Origin: Mesorhizobium caraganae
GTDB taxonomy: Bacteria; Pseudomonadota; Alphaproteobacteria; Rhizobiales; Rhizobiaceae
Direction: 5' to 3'
Assembly: GCF_016836705.1 (NCBI RefSeq)
Contig: NZ_JAFCGY010000021.1
Coordinates: forward strand, 33,248-97,247
DNA: 64,000 nt
The notes beneath the pieces are model-generated. The model was not told where the DNA came from. It worked only from the letters and a program-made list of their open reading frames with translations, and did not search any database. Both the position numbers and the translations under genes were made by a program. Positions 1 through 8,530 of this stretch are shown here, piece after piece. Each line of letters starts with the position of its first letter. Positions within the stretch are counted from its first letter, which is position 1.

Positions 1-2
1 TC

Positions 3-122
3 GTCCAGAAAGAGTGGCCCGGAGCCGTCTGGCTCTCGGTGCTGGTCGTCTACGCAATCGCAATTCCGCTGGTTCTTCTCGGCACCCGAACCGCTCGCTC
101 CGCAGAGTCAGCGATCGCGTAG
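3..122 (+). CDS. C-terminal end of a membrane protein (partial)
   Basis: An open frame enters from the left edge and stops at the TAG at 120-122, giving 39 residues. It contains one clear hydrophobic segment (WLSVLVVYAIAIPLVLLG) followed by a short polar tail with two arginines, as expected for the last transmembrane helix of an integral membrane protein with a cytoplasmic C-terminus. The family cannot be told from this fragment. No other frame here gives a convincing peptide. Confidence 0.45.
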   Translation, partial: VQKEWPGAVWLSVLVVYAIAIPLVLLGTRTARSAESAIA

Positions 123-202
123 ATCTTCCTAAGTAAAGCCGATCACACACCAGACCTTGCAAATATGCTATACTCACCGGGATGTAACAGGGAGAGATAT
201 CG

Positions 203-625
203 ATGAAGAAAGCTTTCCTGATTTCTGTCATTGTCGAGATGGCATTTCTGGGCGCGGCGACAACCATGTCATTGGCGGATGATCTTCCCGCCTTGAACTC
301 GAAGTGGCGCGAACCGCAACACGGAACCTGCCTGGAGATTACTCAAATTTCGGATGCACTTCCTGGACCGGCAGGCTGCGCTCAGATTGCCGGTCGGATG
401 AAAGACGATCTGATGATCGGTTATGCCTGCAAAAGCGGATCGGAAATCAGCTTTTTCACCGGTCTGCAAACCGACAATTCCATAAAGCCCGATATTTTCA
501 TTGGCCGGTACAGCGCGGAAGCCATAATCGCCCAATACTGCACCAGAATTAGCAACGACTGGCCTCCGGAATATGATTGCAGAAATGAAATGACGTTCAA
601 AAGCGTCAGCAGTTGCACACCCTGA
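203..625 (+). CDS. Small secreted protein of unknown function
   Basis: 140 residues. The N-terminus is a typical Sec signal peptide (MKK, a hydrophobic core, then SLA-DD as probable cleavage site near residue 25). The mature part has six cysteines, enough for periplasmic disulfides, and no domain I recognise. ATG 203 is preceded by GGGAGAGA at 190-197, and a TATACT -10-like hexamer lies at 169-174, so it probably has its own promoter. Its base composition is less GC-rich than the neighbouring genes. It converges on the FAD oxidoreductase at 718. Confidence 0.75.
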   Translation: MKKAFLISVIVEMAFLGAATTMSLADDLPALNSKWREPQHGTCLEITQISDALPGPAGCAQIAGRMKDDLMIGYACKSGSEISFFTGLQTDNSIKPDIFIGRYSAEAIIAQYCTRISNDWPPEYDCRNEMTFKSVSSCTP

Positions 626-717
626 AATGCGCTGGCCCGGTTGAAGACGGAAGCTTCATCCGCGGGTGCTGTAGAACTCATTGCCTGAGCGGCGGCGTGG
701 CGGGCGAAGGCGCCCGA

Positions 718-1932
718 TCAGGATCGGCTGAATGAAAACAGCTTCGCGTCCGCATCTTCTACGCCGCCGATCGCCGAGGCGACGATCTCCGAAGCGATCT
801 GCGAGAAGGTGATGCCGTTGCCGCCATAACCCATCACGGCATGGATGCGCGGATGCCGGGGCAGGGCGCCGATACAGGGCATGCCGGTGCTGGTTGTCCC
901 GAACGAACCGGTCCACGCGAATTCGGGCCTCACGTCGAGCCGCGGCAGCAAACGATGCAGCTTCTTCGCCAGACGTTTCGCCTTGTCGGCGATCAACTCA
1001 TCGCGGCGTGCCTCGTCGGTGAAGTCCTCGTCCTCGCCGCCGCAGATGACGCGGCCATCTTCCGTCGCGCGCAGGTATAGGTATGGCTCCGACGCCTCCC
1101 AGATCAACACAGAGCCCGGCCATATGTTTTTCGGTTGCGGCGCCGTGGCGATCGCCCAGGTCGACACGACGCTGTGCGCGGTCTTCGGGATGGCGTCGGT
1201 CAGTTCGTAGCCGGTGGCCAGCACCAGATGCCGCGCGGTGATCGTCGGGCCACCGCTGGTGGCGACGACGACCTGATCGCTTCTGTCCTCGATCGCCGTC
1301 GCCTGTACAGGCGCATAGAAACGCGCCTTGCGCTGCAGGGCTTTCAGCAGCAGGCCGGCAGTCAGTTTGCGCGGGTCGAGCGCGAGATTGCCGTGGCTAA
1401 GAATAGCGCCGGCACGGTCGATGCCGAAGCTGTCGGTGAGTGCCTTGCGGGTGAGGTAGCTTGCGCCGATGCCGACCTGCCGGCGCGCCTCCGCCTCGTC
1501 GCGCAGTGCAGAGGGGTCGAGCACATCGCCGGCGAGATAGAGTGCGGAAGATGGTGTCAGGTTGCAGTCGATGCCGAGTTCGGCGATCCGGCCGCTAAGG
1601 TTGGACACCGCAAGGCGTGAGCGCCGCCATGCCTGTCCGGCATCGGCCTTGCCGACCATTGCCGAAAGTTTCGTCAGCGGCTGATCGAGTTCGAACTGCA
1701 CCAGAGCCGTCGTCGCCGCGGTCGATCCCTGCAAGGGTCCGCGCCTGTCGATGCAGATCACCGAACGACCGGCGGCAGTCAGCGTTTCGGCGGCCATGGC
1801 GCCGCTGATCCCCATGCCGACGATCAACACGTCGGTCTTGACATCGCGGGTCAGTCTTTCGGTCGGCACCGATGGAGCCCGATAGGCAAACCAGACCGGC
1901 CGGCCGCTGCGCAGGTCGAGTTTGCGTGCCAC
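718..1932 (-). CDS. FAD-dependent oxidoreductase (DAO family)
   Basis: About 404 residues. A Rossmann FAD-binding motif of the GxGxxG type (VGMGISGAMAAE) lies near residues 38-50, followed by the acidic end of beta-2 (ICIDRR). The C-terminus carries a second flavin-contact stretch (MGYGGNGITFS), usual for glycine/D-amino-acid oxidase and gamma-glutamylputrescine oxidase relatives, which oxidise C-N bonds and pass electrons to oxygen or quinone. The substrate is unknown. There is no ATG at the 5' end: I prefer GTG at 1932, six bases after GGAG, over TTG at 1935. It is a single gene separated from the DUF3309 gene by a hairpin. Confidence 0.8.
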   Translation of the reverse strand: MARKLDLRSGRPVWFAYRAPSVPTERLTRDVKTDVLIVGMGISGAMAAETLTAAGRSVICIDRRGPLQGSTAATTALVQFELDQPLTKLSAMVGKADAGQAWRRSRLAVSNLSGRIAELGIDCNLTPSSALYLAGDVLDPSALRDEAEARRQVGIGASYLTRKALTDSFGIDRAGAILSHGNLALDPRKLTAGLLLKALQRKARFYAPVQATAIEDRSDQVVVATSGGPTITARHLVLATGYELTDAIPKTAHSVVSTWAIATAPQPKNIWPGSVLIWEASEPYLYLRATEDGRVICGGEDEDFTDEARRDELIADKAKRLAKKLHRLLPRLDVRPEFAWTGSFGTTSTGMPCIGALPRHPRIHAVMGYGGNGITFSQIASEIVASAIGGVEDADAKLFSFSRS

Positions 1933-1980
1933 CAATGTCTCCAGGCGCCGGCAATGTCTTCAGCTGCTAACCAATGTCTT

Positions 1981-2016
1981 CAAACGAAGAGCGGCCGCCG
2001 AAGTCCGGCGGCCGCT
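1981..2016 (-). terminator. Intrinsic-type terminator after the DUF3309 gene
   Basis: On the minus strand, just after the stop at 2027, an 11-bp perfect stem (arms 1990-2000 and 2006-2016, 5-base loop) is followed by CTTCGTTTG. The stem is very GC-rich and the T tract is weak. It separates the DUF3309 gene from the oxidoreductase downstream. Confidence 0.65.
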
Positions 2017-2026
2017 GTCGGCGACG

Positions 2027-2191
2027 CTATATTCGCCCGAGAACAACCAGAATGATGACGATGAGCAGCACCAGCCCGAGGCCGCCGCCGCCATAGTAAC
2101 CGGTGCCGTAAAACGGTCCGCCGCCGAGGCCGCTGAAGCCGCCGAGCAACGCGATGATGAGGATGATAATAAGAATGGTACCCAGGCCCAT
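2027..2191 (-). CDS. DUF3309 family small membrane protein
   Basis: 54 residues beginning MGLGTILIIILIIALLGG, a glycine-rich middle (GYYGGGG), then a second hydrophobic stretch ending in VVLGRI. This is the layout of the DUF3309 family, short two-helix inner-membrane proteins common in alphaproteobacteria, with no known function. A longer frame is open upstream, but ATG 2191 has a strong AAGGAG eight bases before it and gives exactly the family length, so I chose it. A terminator follows, so it is probably expressed alone; in relatives such genes are often stress-associated (inference). Confidence 0.8.
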   Translation of the reverse strand: MGLGTILIIILIIALLGGFSGLGGGPFYGTGYYGGGGLGLVLLIVIILVVLGRI

Positions 2192-2449
2192 ATGCCGTCT
2201 CCTTGAGCTGCCGCGCCATTCACGCCGCGCGGCTCGAAGACAGAAACTCGCGGCAGGCCATCCTGTTCCAATGCCTTTGCAACCCTTGCGCGCCAAGGGC
2301 AAGCGCAGCCGGAGTGATACGGTCTCTTTTGACGGCTAAGAAAAGCAGGAATCCTGCCTGTTGGCTTCGGAGGGACTCGGCGTTTGATAGAATCGCTGAC
2401 CCGCTCTGCCCCGCTTGCCGCGAGTTTCCGTGGGCTCAACAGGCCACCT

Positions 2450-4339
2450 TCACGTCGCCTTGCCGGCCGGCGCGCCTAAGTCTTCCTCGGCAATATCGTC
2501 GAACGAGGCGTAGTTCATGTTGTAAAGCCGCGCGTAGAGACCTTTCGCCGCCATCAGCTGGTCGTGGTTGCCGCTTTCGACGATCTCGCCATTCTGCAGC
2601 ACGATGATGCGGTCGGCGCCGCGGATGGTGGCCAGCCTGTGCGCGATGACCAGCCCGGTGCGGCCTTCCAGCAGCGTGAGCAGCGCCTTCTGGATCAGCA
2701 TTTCCGTGTAGGAATCGATGCTCGCCGTCGCCTCGTCCAGCACCAGGATCTTAGCGTCGGCGACCAGCGCCCGCGCAAAGCTGATCAGCTGGCGCTGGCC
2801 GAGCGAGAGGTTGCCGCCGCGTTGTTCGAGCTCGGTGTCATAGCCATTGGGCAGATGCTCGATGAAATCGTGCGCACCGACAGCCCGCGCCGCTCGCACC
2901 ACCTCTTCGCGGGTTGCTGATGTCTTGTGATAGCGGATGTTTTCCAGCACCGTTCCTGAAAATAGGAATGGCTCCTGCAGCACCATGGCCACCTGGTCGC
3001 CGAGCGAATCCTGCGTGACGTCGCGGACATCGTGGCCGCCGACCAGCACCTCGCCCGACCAGACATCGTAGAAACGGTGCACCAGCGCCATGCAGCTCGA
3101 CTTGCCCGATCCGGTCGGCCCGACCAGGGCCACGGTCTCGCCTGGATTGACTCGGAACGAGACATTTTTGAGCACCGGCTGGTTCTGCCGGTAGCCGAAG
3201 GTGACGTTCCTGAACTCGACCGAGCCGTCCATGTCGCGCGTCAGCGCCACCGCGCCTTGCCTGTCGCTGACGTCGACCGGCACGTCGAGCACTTCGGAGA
3301 TGCGCTGGCCCGAAGCCATGGCGCGCTGCATGACCGAGTACTGCATGGTGAGCGAGCGGATCGGGTCGAAGAAGCGCTGGATGTAGAACAGGAACGCCAC
3401 CATGACGCCGATGTCGAGGCTGTGCGACAGCACCATCGAACCGCCTATGACGATGACGGTCGCCATGGCTATGCCGGTCAGCGTGTCGACGATCGGCACC
3501 ATCACCTGCGCATATTTCGCCGAGGTCAAATGCGTCCTCAGATTGGCCAGCACTTTCTCGTCATAGAGGTCGAAATTGACGTGCTGGCGCTCCAGGCTCT
3601 GCACCGTGCGCACGCCATGGATGCCTTCGGCGAGCGCGCCATTGGCGATCGAATTGGTCTCGTGCGCGGCCATGAAGGCGACCTTGGCGCGCGGCAGCCA
3701 GAACAGGCGTACGACAAACAGCGCCGGCATGGTCGACAGCGTCAAAAGCCCGAGCCGGAAATCGAGCCACAACAGAACGGTGACGATGCCGAACAAGAGC
3801 ACGATGTCGCCCACCGACATCACGGAGGTCTCGAGGAACTCCTGCATGGAATTGACGTCGCCCTGCAGGCGTGACATCAGCCGGCCCACTTCGGTCTTGT
3901 CCATGAAGCTCAGCGAGACGCGCTGCAGATGGCTGAACATGGCGCGGCGCAGGTCCGACAGCACATTCTCGGCCACCTTGCCGACGACGCTTTCCTGCAC
4001 ATAGCTGGCGGCATAGTTGATCAGGATGATCAGTGCGAAGGCGCCGATCGCCCAGTTCATCACCGAGCGGTCGGCCTTGCCTGCCGCCATGCCGTGGTCG
4101 ATGGCGTAGCGAATGACCAGCGGGATCGCCAGCTGCGTCAGCGTGAACACCAGCACCGCTGCGACCGAGATGAAGATCCTGCCCTGATAAGGCTTCACGA
4201 AGCTCCAGATGCGGCGCACGATCCGCGGATCGTAGACCTTGCCGAAGACCTCTTCTTCGTCGCGATGCGAGCCGACGACGGCCTTGGTCGGCCGGCGGCT
4301 GGTGTCTTCCTTCTCGTCGTCGTTCTGTGTCGACATCAT
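2450..4339 (-). CDS. ABC exporter half-transporter (canonical Walker B)
   Basis: 629 residues: a hydrophilic N-terminus, six transmembrane helices (about 55-330) and a nucleotide-binding domain from about residue 370. Walker A is GPTGSGKSS (about 407), the signature is LSLGQ rather than LSGGQ, Walker B is ILVLDEATAS with the catalytic glutamate, and the H-loop is IAHRLAT. It starts inside the stop codon of the upstream partner (ATGA at 4336-4339), so the two halves are translationally coupled and almost surely form a heterodimer like BmrCD or TM287/288. It would export drugs, lipids or peptides; substrate unknown. Confidence 0.88.
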   Translation of the reverse strand: MMSTQNDDEKEDTSRRPTKAVVGSHRDEEEVFGKVYDPRIVRRIWSFVKPYQGRIFISVAAVLVFTLTQLAIPLVIRYAIDHGMAAGKADRSVMNWAIGAFALIILINYAASYVQESVVGKVAENVLSDLRRAMFSHLQRVSLSFMDKTEVGRLMSRLQGDVNSMQEFLETSVMSVGDIVLLFGIVTVLLWLDFRLGLLTLSTMPALFVVRLFWLPRAKVAFMAAHETNSIANGALAEGIHGVRTVQSLERQHVNFDLYDEKVLANLRTHLTSAKYAQVMVPIVDTLTGIAMATVIVIGGSMVLSHSLDIGVMVAFLFYIQRFFDPIRSLTMQYSVMQRAMASGQRISEVLDVPVDVSDRQGAVALTRDMDGSVEFRNVTFGYRQNQPVLKNVSFRVNPGETVALVGPTGSGKSSCMALVHRFYDVWSGEVLVGGHDVRDVTQDSLGDQVAMVLQEPFLFSGTVLENIRYHKTSATREEVVRAARAVGAHDFIEHLPNGYDTELEQRGGNLSLGQRQLISFARALVADAKILVLDEATASIDSYTEMLIQKALLTLLEGRTGLVIAHRLATIRGADRIIVLQNGEIVESGNHDQLMAAKGLYARLYNMNYASFDDIAEEDLGAPAGKAT

Positions 4340-6198
4340 GCGGCTCCCACGGCGACAGGGAGGTCGTCCTCCGGCCGCAGCTGCAGGTCGTAGAGCGCGC
4401 GATAGCGTCCGCCCAGCGCCAGCAATTCCTGATGGGTGCCGCGCTCGGCGATGCGGCCGTTCTCGATGAACAGGATCTGGTCGGCATGCATCAGCGAGCT
4501 CAGCCGGTGCGAAATGATCAGCGTCACGCGGTCCTTGGCGAAGCGTTTCATCGCCGTGCGGATCCGCTGCTCGGTGCCGGCGTCGACGGCCGCGGTGGAA
4601 TCGTCGAAGACCAGCACCGAAGGTCTGAGCATCAGGGTGCGGGCAATGGTCAGGCGCTGCCGCTGGCCGCCGGAAAGCGAGGCGCCGCGCTCGCCCACGA
4701 CCGTGGTGTAGCCGGCGGGAAGCCCGATAATGTAGTTGTGCAGCTGGGCGTACTCGGCGGCCTGCCCGATGCGGGTCTCGCGCGCCCAGGGATTGCCATA
4801 GGCGATGTTGTTCTCGATCGAGGTGGTGAACAGGAAGGCGTCCTGCTGCACGACGCCGACCGCCTTGCGTAGCGATTGCAGCGTCACGGCGCGGATATCC
4901 TGCCCGTCAATGGTGATCGCGCCCGACGTCACGTCATAGAAACGCGGGATCAGATGCGCGATGGTCGACTTGCCGCTGCCTGGCGGGCCGACGATGCCGA
5001 CCGTCTCGCCGGACCTGGCCTCGAACGAGATGGCCGACAGCGCCGGCCGGCCGCCTGTGCCCGCATAGCGGAAGCCGACATTGTCGAAGCGCAGCACGCC
5101 GTCAGTGACGACGAGGTCCTTGGCGCCAGGCGCATCCTCGATGTCGAGTTCGGCGTCGAGCAGCTCGAACAGCCTGGTGCCGCAGGTCGAGGCGCGGGCA
5201 AACGAATTGACCATCAGGCCGAGCTGGCGCACCGGCATCTGCAGGATGGTCATGAAGGTGAGGAACTGGGCCAGCGTGCCGACGCTGACCTCGCCGGCGA
5301 TCACCTTCTGGCCGCCGAACCACAACACCAGCCCCATGGCCGCCAGGAAGGAGAAATTCATGGCGCTGGTGTTGGAGACGCGAATGTCGACGCGCTCATT
5401 GGCAAGCTCCAATGCCGACCGCTTTGCGCGGTCGAACTTTTCCAACTCATGCCGCTGCGCGGCGAAGGCGCGGACGACGCGGATGCCGCCGAGATTCTCG
5501 TCCATCACCCGGCTCAGCACCGACAGCCGCTCCTGCAGCGTCAGCCAGGTGCTGCGCAGCCTGAGCTGGGTGACCGAGGAGCGCCAGGCCACGAACGGCA
5601 CGAAGCTCAGGCTGAGCAGCCCAAGTTCGAGATCGGCGCTGATCAGGAGGTGGGAGCCGACGCCGATCAACACGCCGAGCAGCACGACGCGCAGTATGCC
5701 GGTGGAAAAGAACATGCGCACGCCGTCGAGGTCGAGCAGGCCGAGCGTGATCAGATCGCCGGTATGCACCCTGTCATGGAAGTTGAAGCTCAGCCGCTGG
5801 ATCTTCTCGTAGAAGGCCAGGCGCAATTCATAGCCGGTGCGGTGGCCGACGGCCTCGCCATAATAGTTCTGCGCCATGGTGAAGAGGCCGCGCAATATGC
5901 TGACGACGAGCAGCGTGAGCGCCGTCGTCCACAGCGCCTGCTCCGCCGCCGCACCGCCGCTCGCGGCCATCACGCCTTGCGCCTGGTCGATGGCGCGACC
6001 GAGCAGGCGCGGGATGAACAGCTGCAGCGTTGCGGCGATGAAGGTCGAGACGATGGTGATCGCCACCTGCCAGGGATGGCGCAGCGTCATGCGCACGATG
6101 CGCAGCAGCGTGCTGAGGCCCTTGCCCCAGGAGGCCTCCGCCACATGGGCAAACGATTTGCCGCGCTTCGCCGCGCCGCTGGCTGCATCCGTATTCAA
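4336..6198 (-). CDS. ABC exporter half-transporter (degenerate Walker B)
   Basis: 620 residues with a six-helix membrane domain (about 35-330) and a nucleotide-binding domain with Walker A GPPGSGKST (about 403), a canonical LSGGQ signature and Walker B VLVFDDSTAAVD. Aspartate replaces the catalytic glutamate in Walker B, while its signature is intact; its partner has the reverse pattern. This is the expected arrangement of a heterodimeric exporter with one active and one degenerate ATP site. The apparent first codon is TTG at 6198 with a poor ribosome site, so the true start may lie slightly downstream. Confidence 0.87.
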   Translation of the reverse strand: MNTDAASGAAKRGKSFAHVAEASWGKGLSTLLRIVRMTLRHPWQVAITIVSTFIAATLQLFIPRLLGRAIDQAQGVMAASGGAAAEQALWTTALTLLVVSILRGLFTMAQNYYGEAVGHRTGYELRLAFYEKIQRLSFNFHDRVHTGDLITLGLLDLDGVRMFFSTGILRVVLLGVLIGVGSHLLISADLELGLLSLSFVPFVAWRSSVTQLRLRSTWLTLQERLSVLSRVMDENLGGIRVVRAFAAQRHELEKFDRAKRSALELANERVDIRVSNTSAMNFSFLAAMGLVLWFGGQKVIAGEVSVGTLAQFLTFMTILQMPVRQLGLMVNSFARASTCGTRLFELLDAELDIEDAPGAKDLVVTDGVLRFDNVGFRYAGTGGRPALSAISFEARSGETVGIVGPPGSGKSTIAHLIPRFYDVTSGAITIDGQDIRAVTLQSLRKAVGVVQQDAFLFTTSIENNIAYGNPWARETRIGQAAEYAQLHNYIIGLPAGYTTVVGERGASLSGGQRQRLTIARTLMLRPSVLVFDDSTAAVDAGTEQRIRTAMKRFAKDRVTLIISHRLSSLMHADQILFIENGRIAERGTHQELLALGGRYRALYDLQLRPEDDLPVAVGAA

Positions 6199-6410
6199 GG
6201 AAAAATATCCAGCCCGATCCGGACATTAGCCCGGACGAATGAAAGCAGACTCAGTTTCAGATGCTGGGATGGTACGCCTCCATTTTGGCCGTTCAAGGGC
6301 CAATGACGGCATCGCACTGTGCCTGTAGGGTGGCGCATGACCATATGAGCTGACGCTAAGATTACAGGTTTGGTGGCTTATGGCGCATTACGGGGCATTG
6401 TTCCGCACGA

Positions 6411-7184
6411 TCAGCCCGCCATCCAGCCGCCATCCACCATCAGATTGATGCCGGTGACATAGCTTGCCATGTCGCTGGCGAGGTACAGCGCGGCTCCCGC
6501 CACATCATTCGGGGTGCCGAGCCGCGGCCAGGGCGTGCGGCTGCGTGAATAGGCGAGCGCATCGGGATCGTTGGCGACACCCGGCTTGCCGGTGATGATC
6601 TTGCCGGGCGCAATGGCGTTGCAGACGATCAAATCATCGGCGTGGTCGACGGCGATCTGCCGCGTCATCTGCACGATGCCACCCTTGCTCACCGAATAGG
6701 GAAAATCGCCGGGGCAGGCGACCATGCCGTGCTGCGAGGAAATGTTGATGATGCGGCCGCGAACCTCGTTCACCGGCGCCTGGGTCAGCATCTGCATGAC
6801 GGCGCGCTTGGAGCTGTAGAAGAACCCCGTCAGATTGACGCTGATCACGCGGTTCCATTGCTCCGGCGTGGTCTCGACTAGGTTGGTGCTGGTGTAGATG
6901 GCCGCATTGTTGACCATTACGTCGAGCCGTCCGAAACGCTCGGCCGTCGCGCCGACCAGCGCATCGACCGCGTTCCAATCCGAAATGTCGGTCGCGACAT
7001 GCATCGCCGTCCCGCCAGTCGACTGGATCAGATCGGCGGTGCTCTGGCCGCCTTCGATCGGCAATTCGGCGGTATCGGCAATGACGACGGCAGCGCCTTC
7101 GGCCGCGAATTTCAGCGCGATGGCGCGGCCGATGCCGGAGCTTCCTCCGGTGACGATCGCAACCTTGTCCTTGAGCAGGGCCAT
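6411..7184 (-). CDS. SDR family oxidoreductase
   Basis: 257 residues, the usual length for a classical short-chain dehydrogenase. The cofactor motif TGGSSGIGRA is near residue 12, NNAAIY near 91, the catalytic serine is in INISSQ, and the catalytic YxxxK is YSVSK. It ends with the family-typical VDGGW motif. It probably oxidises a secondary alcohol or reduces a ketone with NAD(P). ATG 7184 has GAGGAGAAGAG upstream. It is the last gene of the minus-strand group from 12521 and lies nine bases after the amidohydrolase. Confidence 0.85.
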   Translation of the reverse strand: MALLKDKVAIVTGGSSGIGRAIALKFAAEGAAVVIADTAELPIEGGQSTADLIQSTGGTAMHVATDISDWNAVDALVGATAERFGRLDVMVNNAAIYTSTNLVETTPEQWNRVISVNLTGFFYSSKRAVMQMLTQAPVNEVRGRIINISSQHGMVACPGDFPYSVSKGGIVQMTRQIAVDHADDLIVCNAIAPGKIITGKPGVANDPDALAYSRSRTPWPRLGTPNDVAGAALYLASDMASYVTGINLMVDGGWMAG

Positions 7185-7193
7185 CTCTTCTCC

Positions 7194-8528
7194 TCAATGT
7201 TCCCGGCGCACGACCTTGCCTTGCCCCGGACCGGTCAGCACCTGATCGCGCACGATCTGTCGCCCGCGCAGAAACACATTGGTCAGCCGCGCCTTGACGC
7301 TCCAGCCGTCGAACGGCGTGTAGGCCGCGCGGGAAACCTGTTCGGCGTCCGAGATTGAACTGGACTGGCGTGGGTCGACGATCAGCAGGTCGGCGTCATA
7401 GCCGGTAGCGATGCGTCCCTTGCGCCGGCCGAGCCCGAAACGCTCGGCCGGATTGCGTGCGCACATCCGCACCACATCGGGGTACGTGATCAGCCCCTCA
7501 TCGACGAGCTTCAGCATCACCTGCAGCAGCGTCTGCAGCCCCGGCATGCCGCCGGGGATATCGGCGAAAGCAGCGTAAGCGGCGGCCTTTTCGGCCGGCG
7601 CATGCGGTGCGTGGTCGGTGGCGACGATGTCGATCAGCCCACCCTTCAGCGCAGCGCGCAAGGCCTCGACATCCTGACGCGACCGTAGCGGTGGCGACCC
7701 CTTCAGCCTGGCGCCTTGCGTTTCGTAGTCGTCGGCGGTGAAGAACAGGTTCTGCGGCGTGGTCTCGACACTGGCATCGGCCCTGTCGCGCAGCCGGCTC
7801 CACGCCTCGACGCCCGGTTCTGAATTGATCTGCCGGACATGGATATGCGCGCCGGTCGCGGCGGCGGCAAGCACGGCGCGCGCAACGCCGCCGGCTTCCG
7901 CCAGCGGTGGCCGACTGTCGAGAAAGGCCGCGATGGTCCCCGTCTTGTTGCGCTCATTGGCGCCGGTCAGCATCGATTGATCGCCCGGCGAAATGCCGAT
8001 CAGCGTGTCGGCGTGGCCGAAATGTCTGAGTGCCTCGGCAACCATGTCGAAATTGCGAAACAGGAAGGCCTCCGGCACATCGGAGGTGAACAATTCGAAC
8101 GACACCGGTGCGAGCGCGAGCAGGCCGGCAATGCGCGACAGATCGCGGCTGACCACGGCCTGGAAGCCGACATCGACATGGAGACGGCCTGTCGCCGTCG
8201 CCATCTTGTCGGCGAGCTGTTCGGCGCTGGCCGTCCATGGCTCGTCGGTCGGCATGTCGAGCACCGTCGTGACGCCACCAAGTGCCGCCGCATGGGTGCC
8301 CGAGGAAAAATCCTCCTTGTGCGTGAGGCCAGGCTCGCGCAGATGCGCATGCGCGTCGACCAGGCCGGGCAGGAGCAGGCAGCCCGAGGCATCCACTACC
8401 GTCGCGGCTTCAGCCGTTCCACCGGGTGTGATCAGCGCCGCGATGCGGCCGCCGGCAATGCCGACATCGCGCCGTTCCTGCCTCTCGGCGTTGACGACGG
8501 TCGCACCCCTGATCAGCGTCTCGAACAT
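7194..8528 (-). CDS. Cyclic amidohydrolase (allantoinase/dihydroorotase/hydantoinase type)
   Basis: 444 residues. Metal-binding HxH occurs as DAHAHLREPG near residue 58, with the conserved LREPG of allantoinases and dihydroorotases. HIHVRQI and the C-terminal ATDHAPH supply further ligands. Such enzymes hydrolyse cyclic amides (allantoin, dihydroorotate, hydantoins). The expected carboxylated-lysine position is not obvious: the region reads VSFELFTSDVP where hydantoinases have a K, so an acidic substitute is possible. ATG 8528 begins two bases after the PuuE-like gene stops, although the frame is open further upstream. The pairing suggests ureide metabolism. Confidence 0.82.
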   Translation of the reverse strand: MFETLIRGATVVNAERQERRDVGIAGGRIAALITPGGTAEAATVVDASGCLLLPGLVDAHAHLREPGLTHKEDFSSGTHAAALGGVTTVLDMPTDEPWTASAEQLADKMATATGRLHVDVGFQAVVSRDLSRIAGLLALAPVSFELFTSDVPEAFLFRNFDMVAEALRHFGHADTLIGISPGDQSMLTGANERNKTGTIAAFLDSRPPLAEAGGVARAVLAAAATGAHIHVRQINSEPGVEAWSRLRDRADASVETTPQNLFFTADDYETQGARLKGSPPLRSRQDVEALRAALKGGLIDIVATDHAPHAPAEKAAAYAAFADIPGGMPGLQTLLQVMLKLVDEGLITYPDVVRMCARNPAERFGLGRRKGRIATGYDADLLIVDPRQSSSISDAEQVSRAAYTPFDGWSVKARLTNVFLRGRQIVRDQVLTGPGQGKVVRREH

Positions 8529-8530
8529 AC

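Noticed and set aside
2345..2357. GCAGGA-A-TCCTGC repeat before the exporter end
   Set aside because: One-base spacer cannot form a hairpin, and it lies downstream of both flanking minus-strand gene ends, with no promoter evidence.
6285..6303. Hairpin TTGGCC-N7-GGCCAA between SDR and ABC genes
   Set aside because: Six-bp stem without a T run on either strand after the stem; not convincing as a terminator.
4876..6306. 476-codon open frame antisense to the ABC exporter
   Set aside because: Arginine/alanine-rich shadow of a gene with complete Walker and signature motifs.
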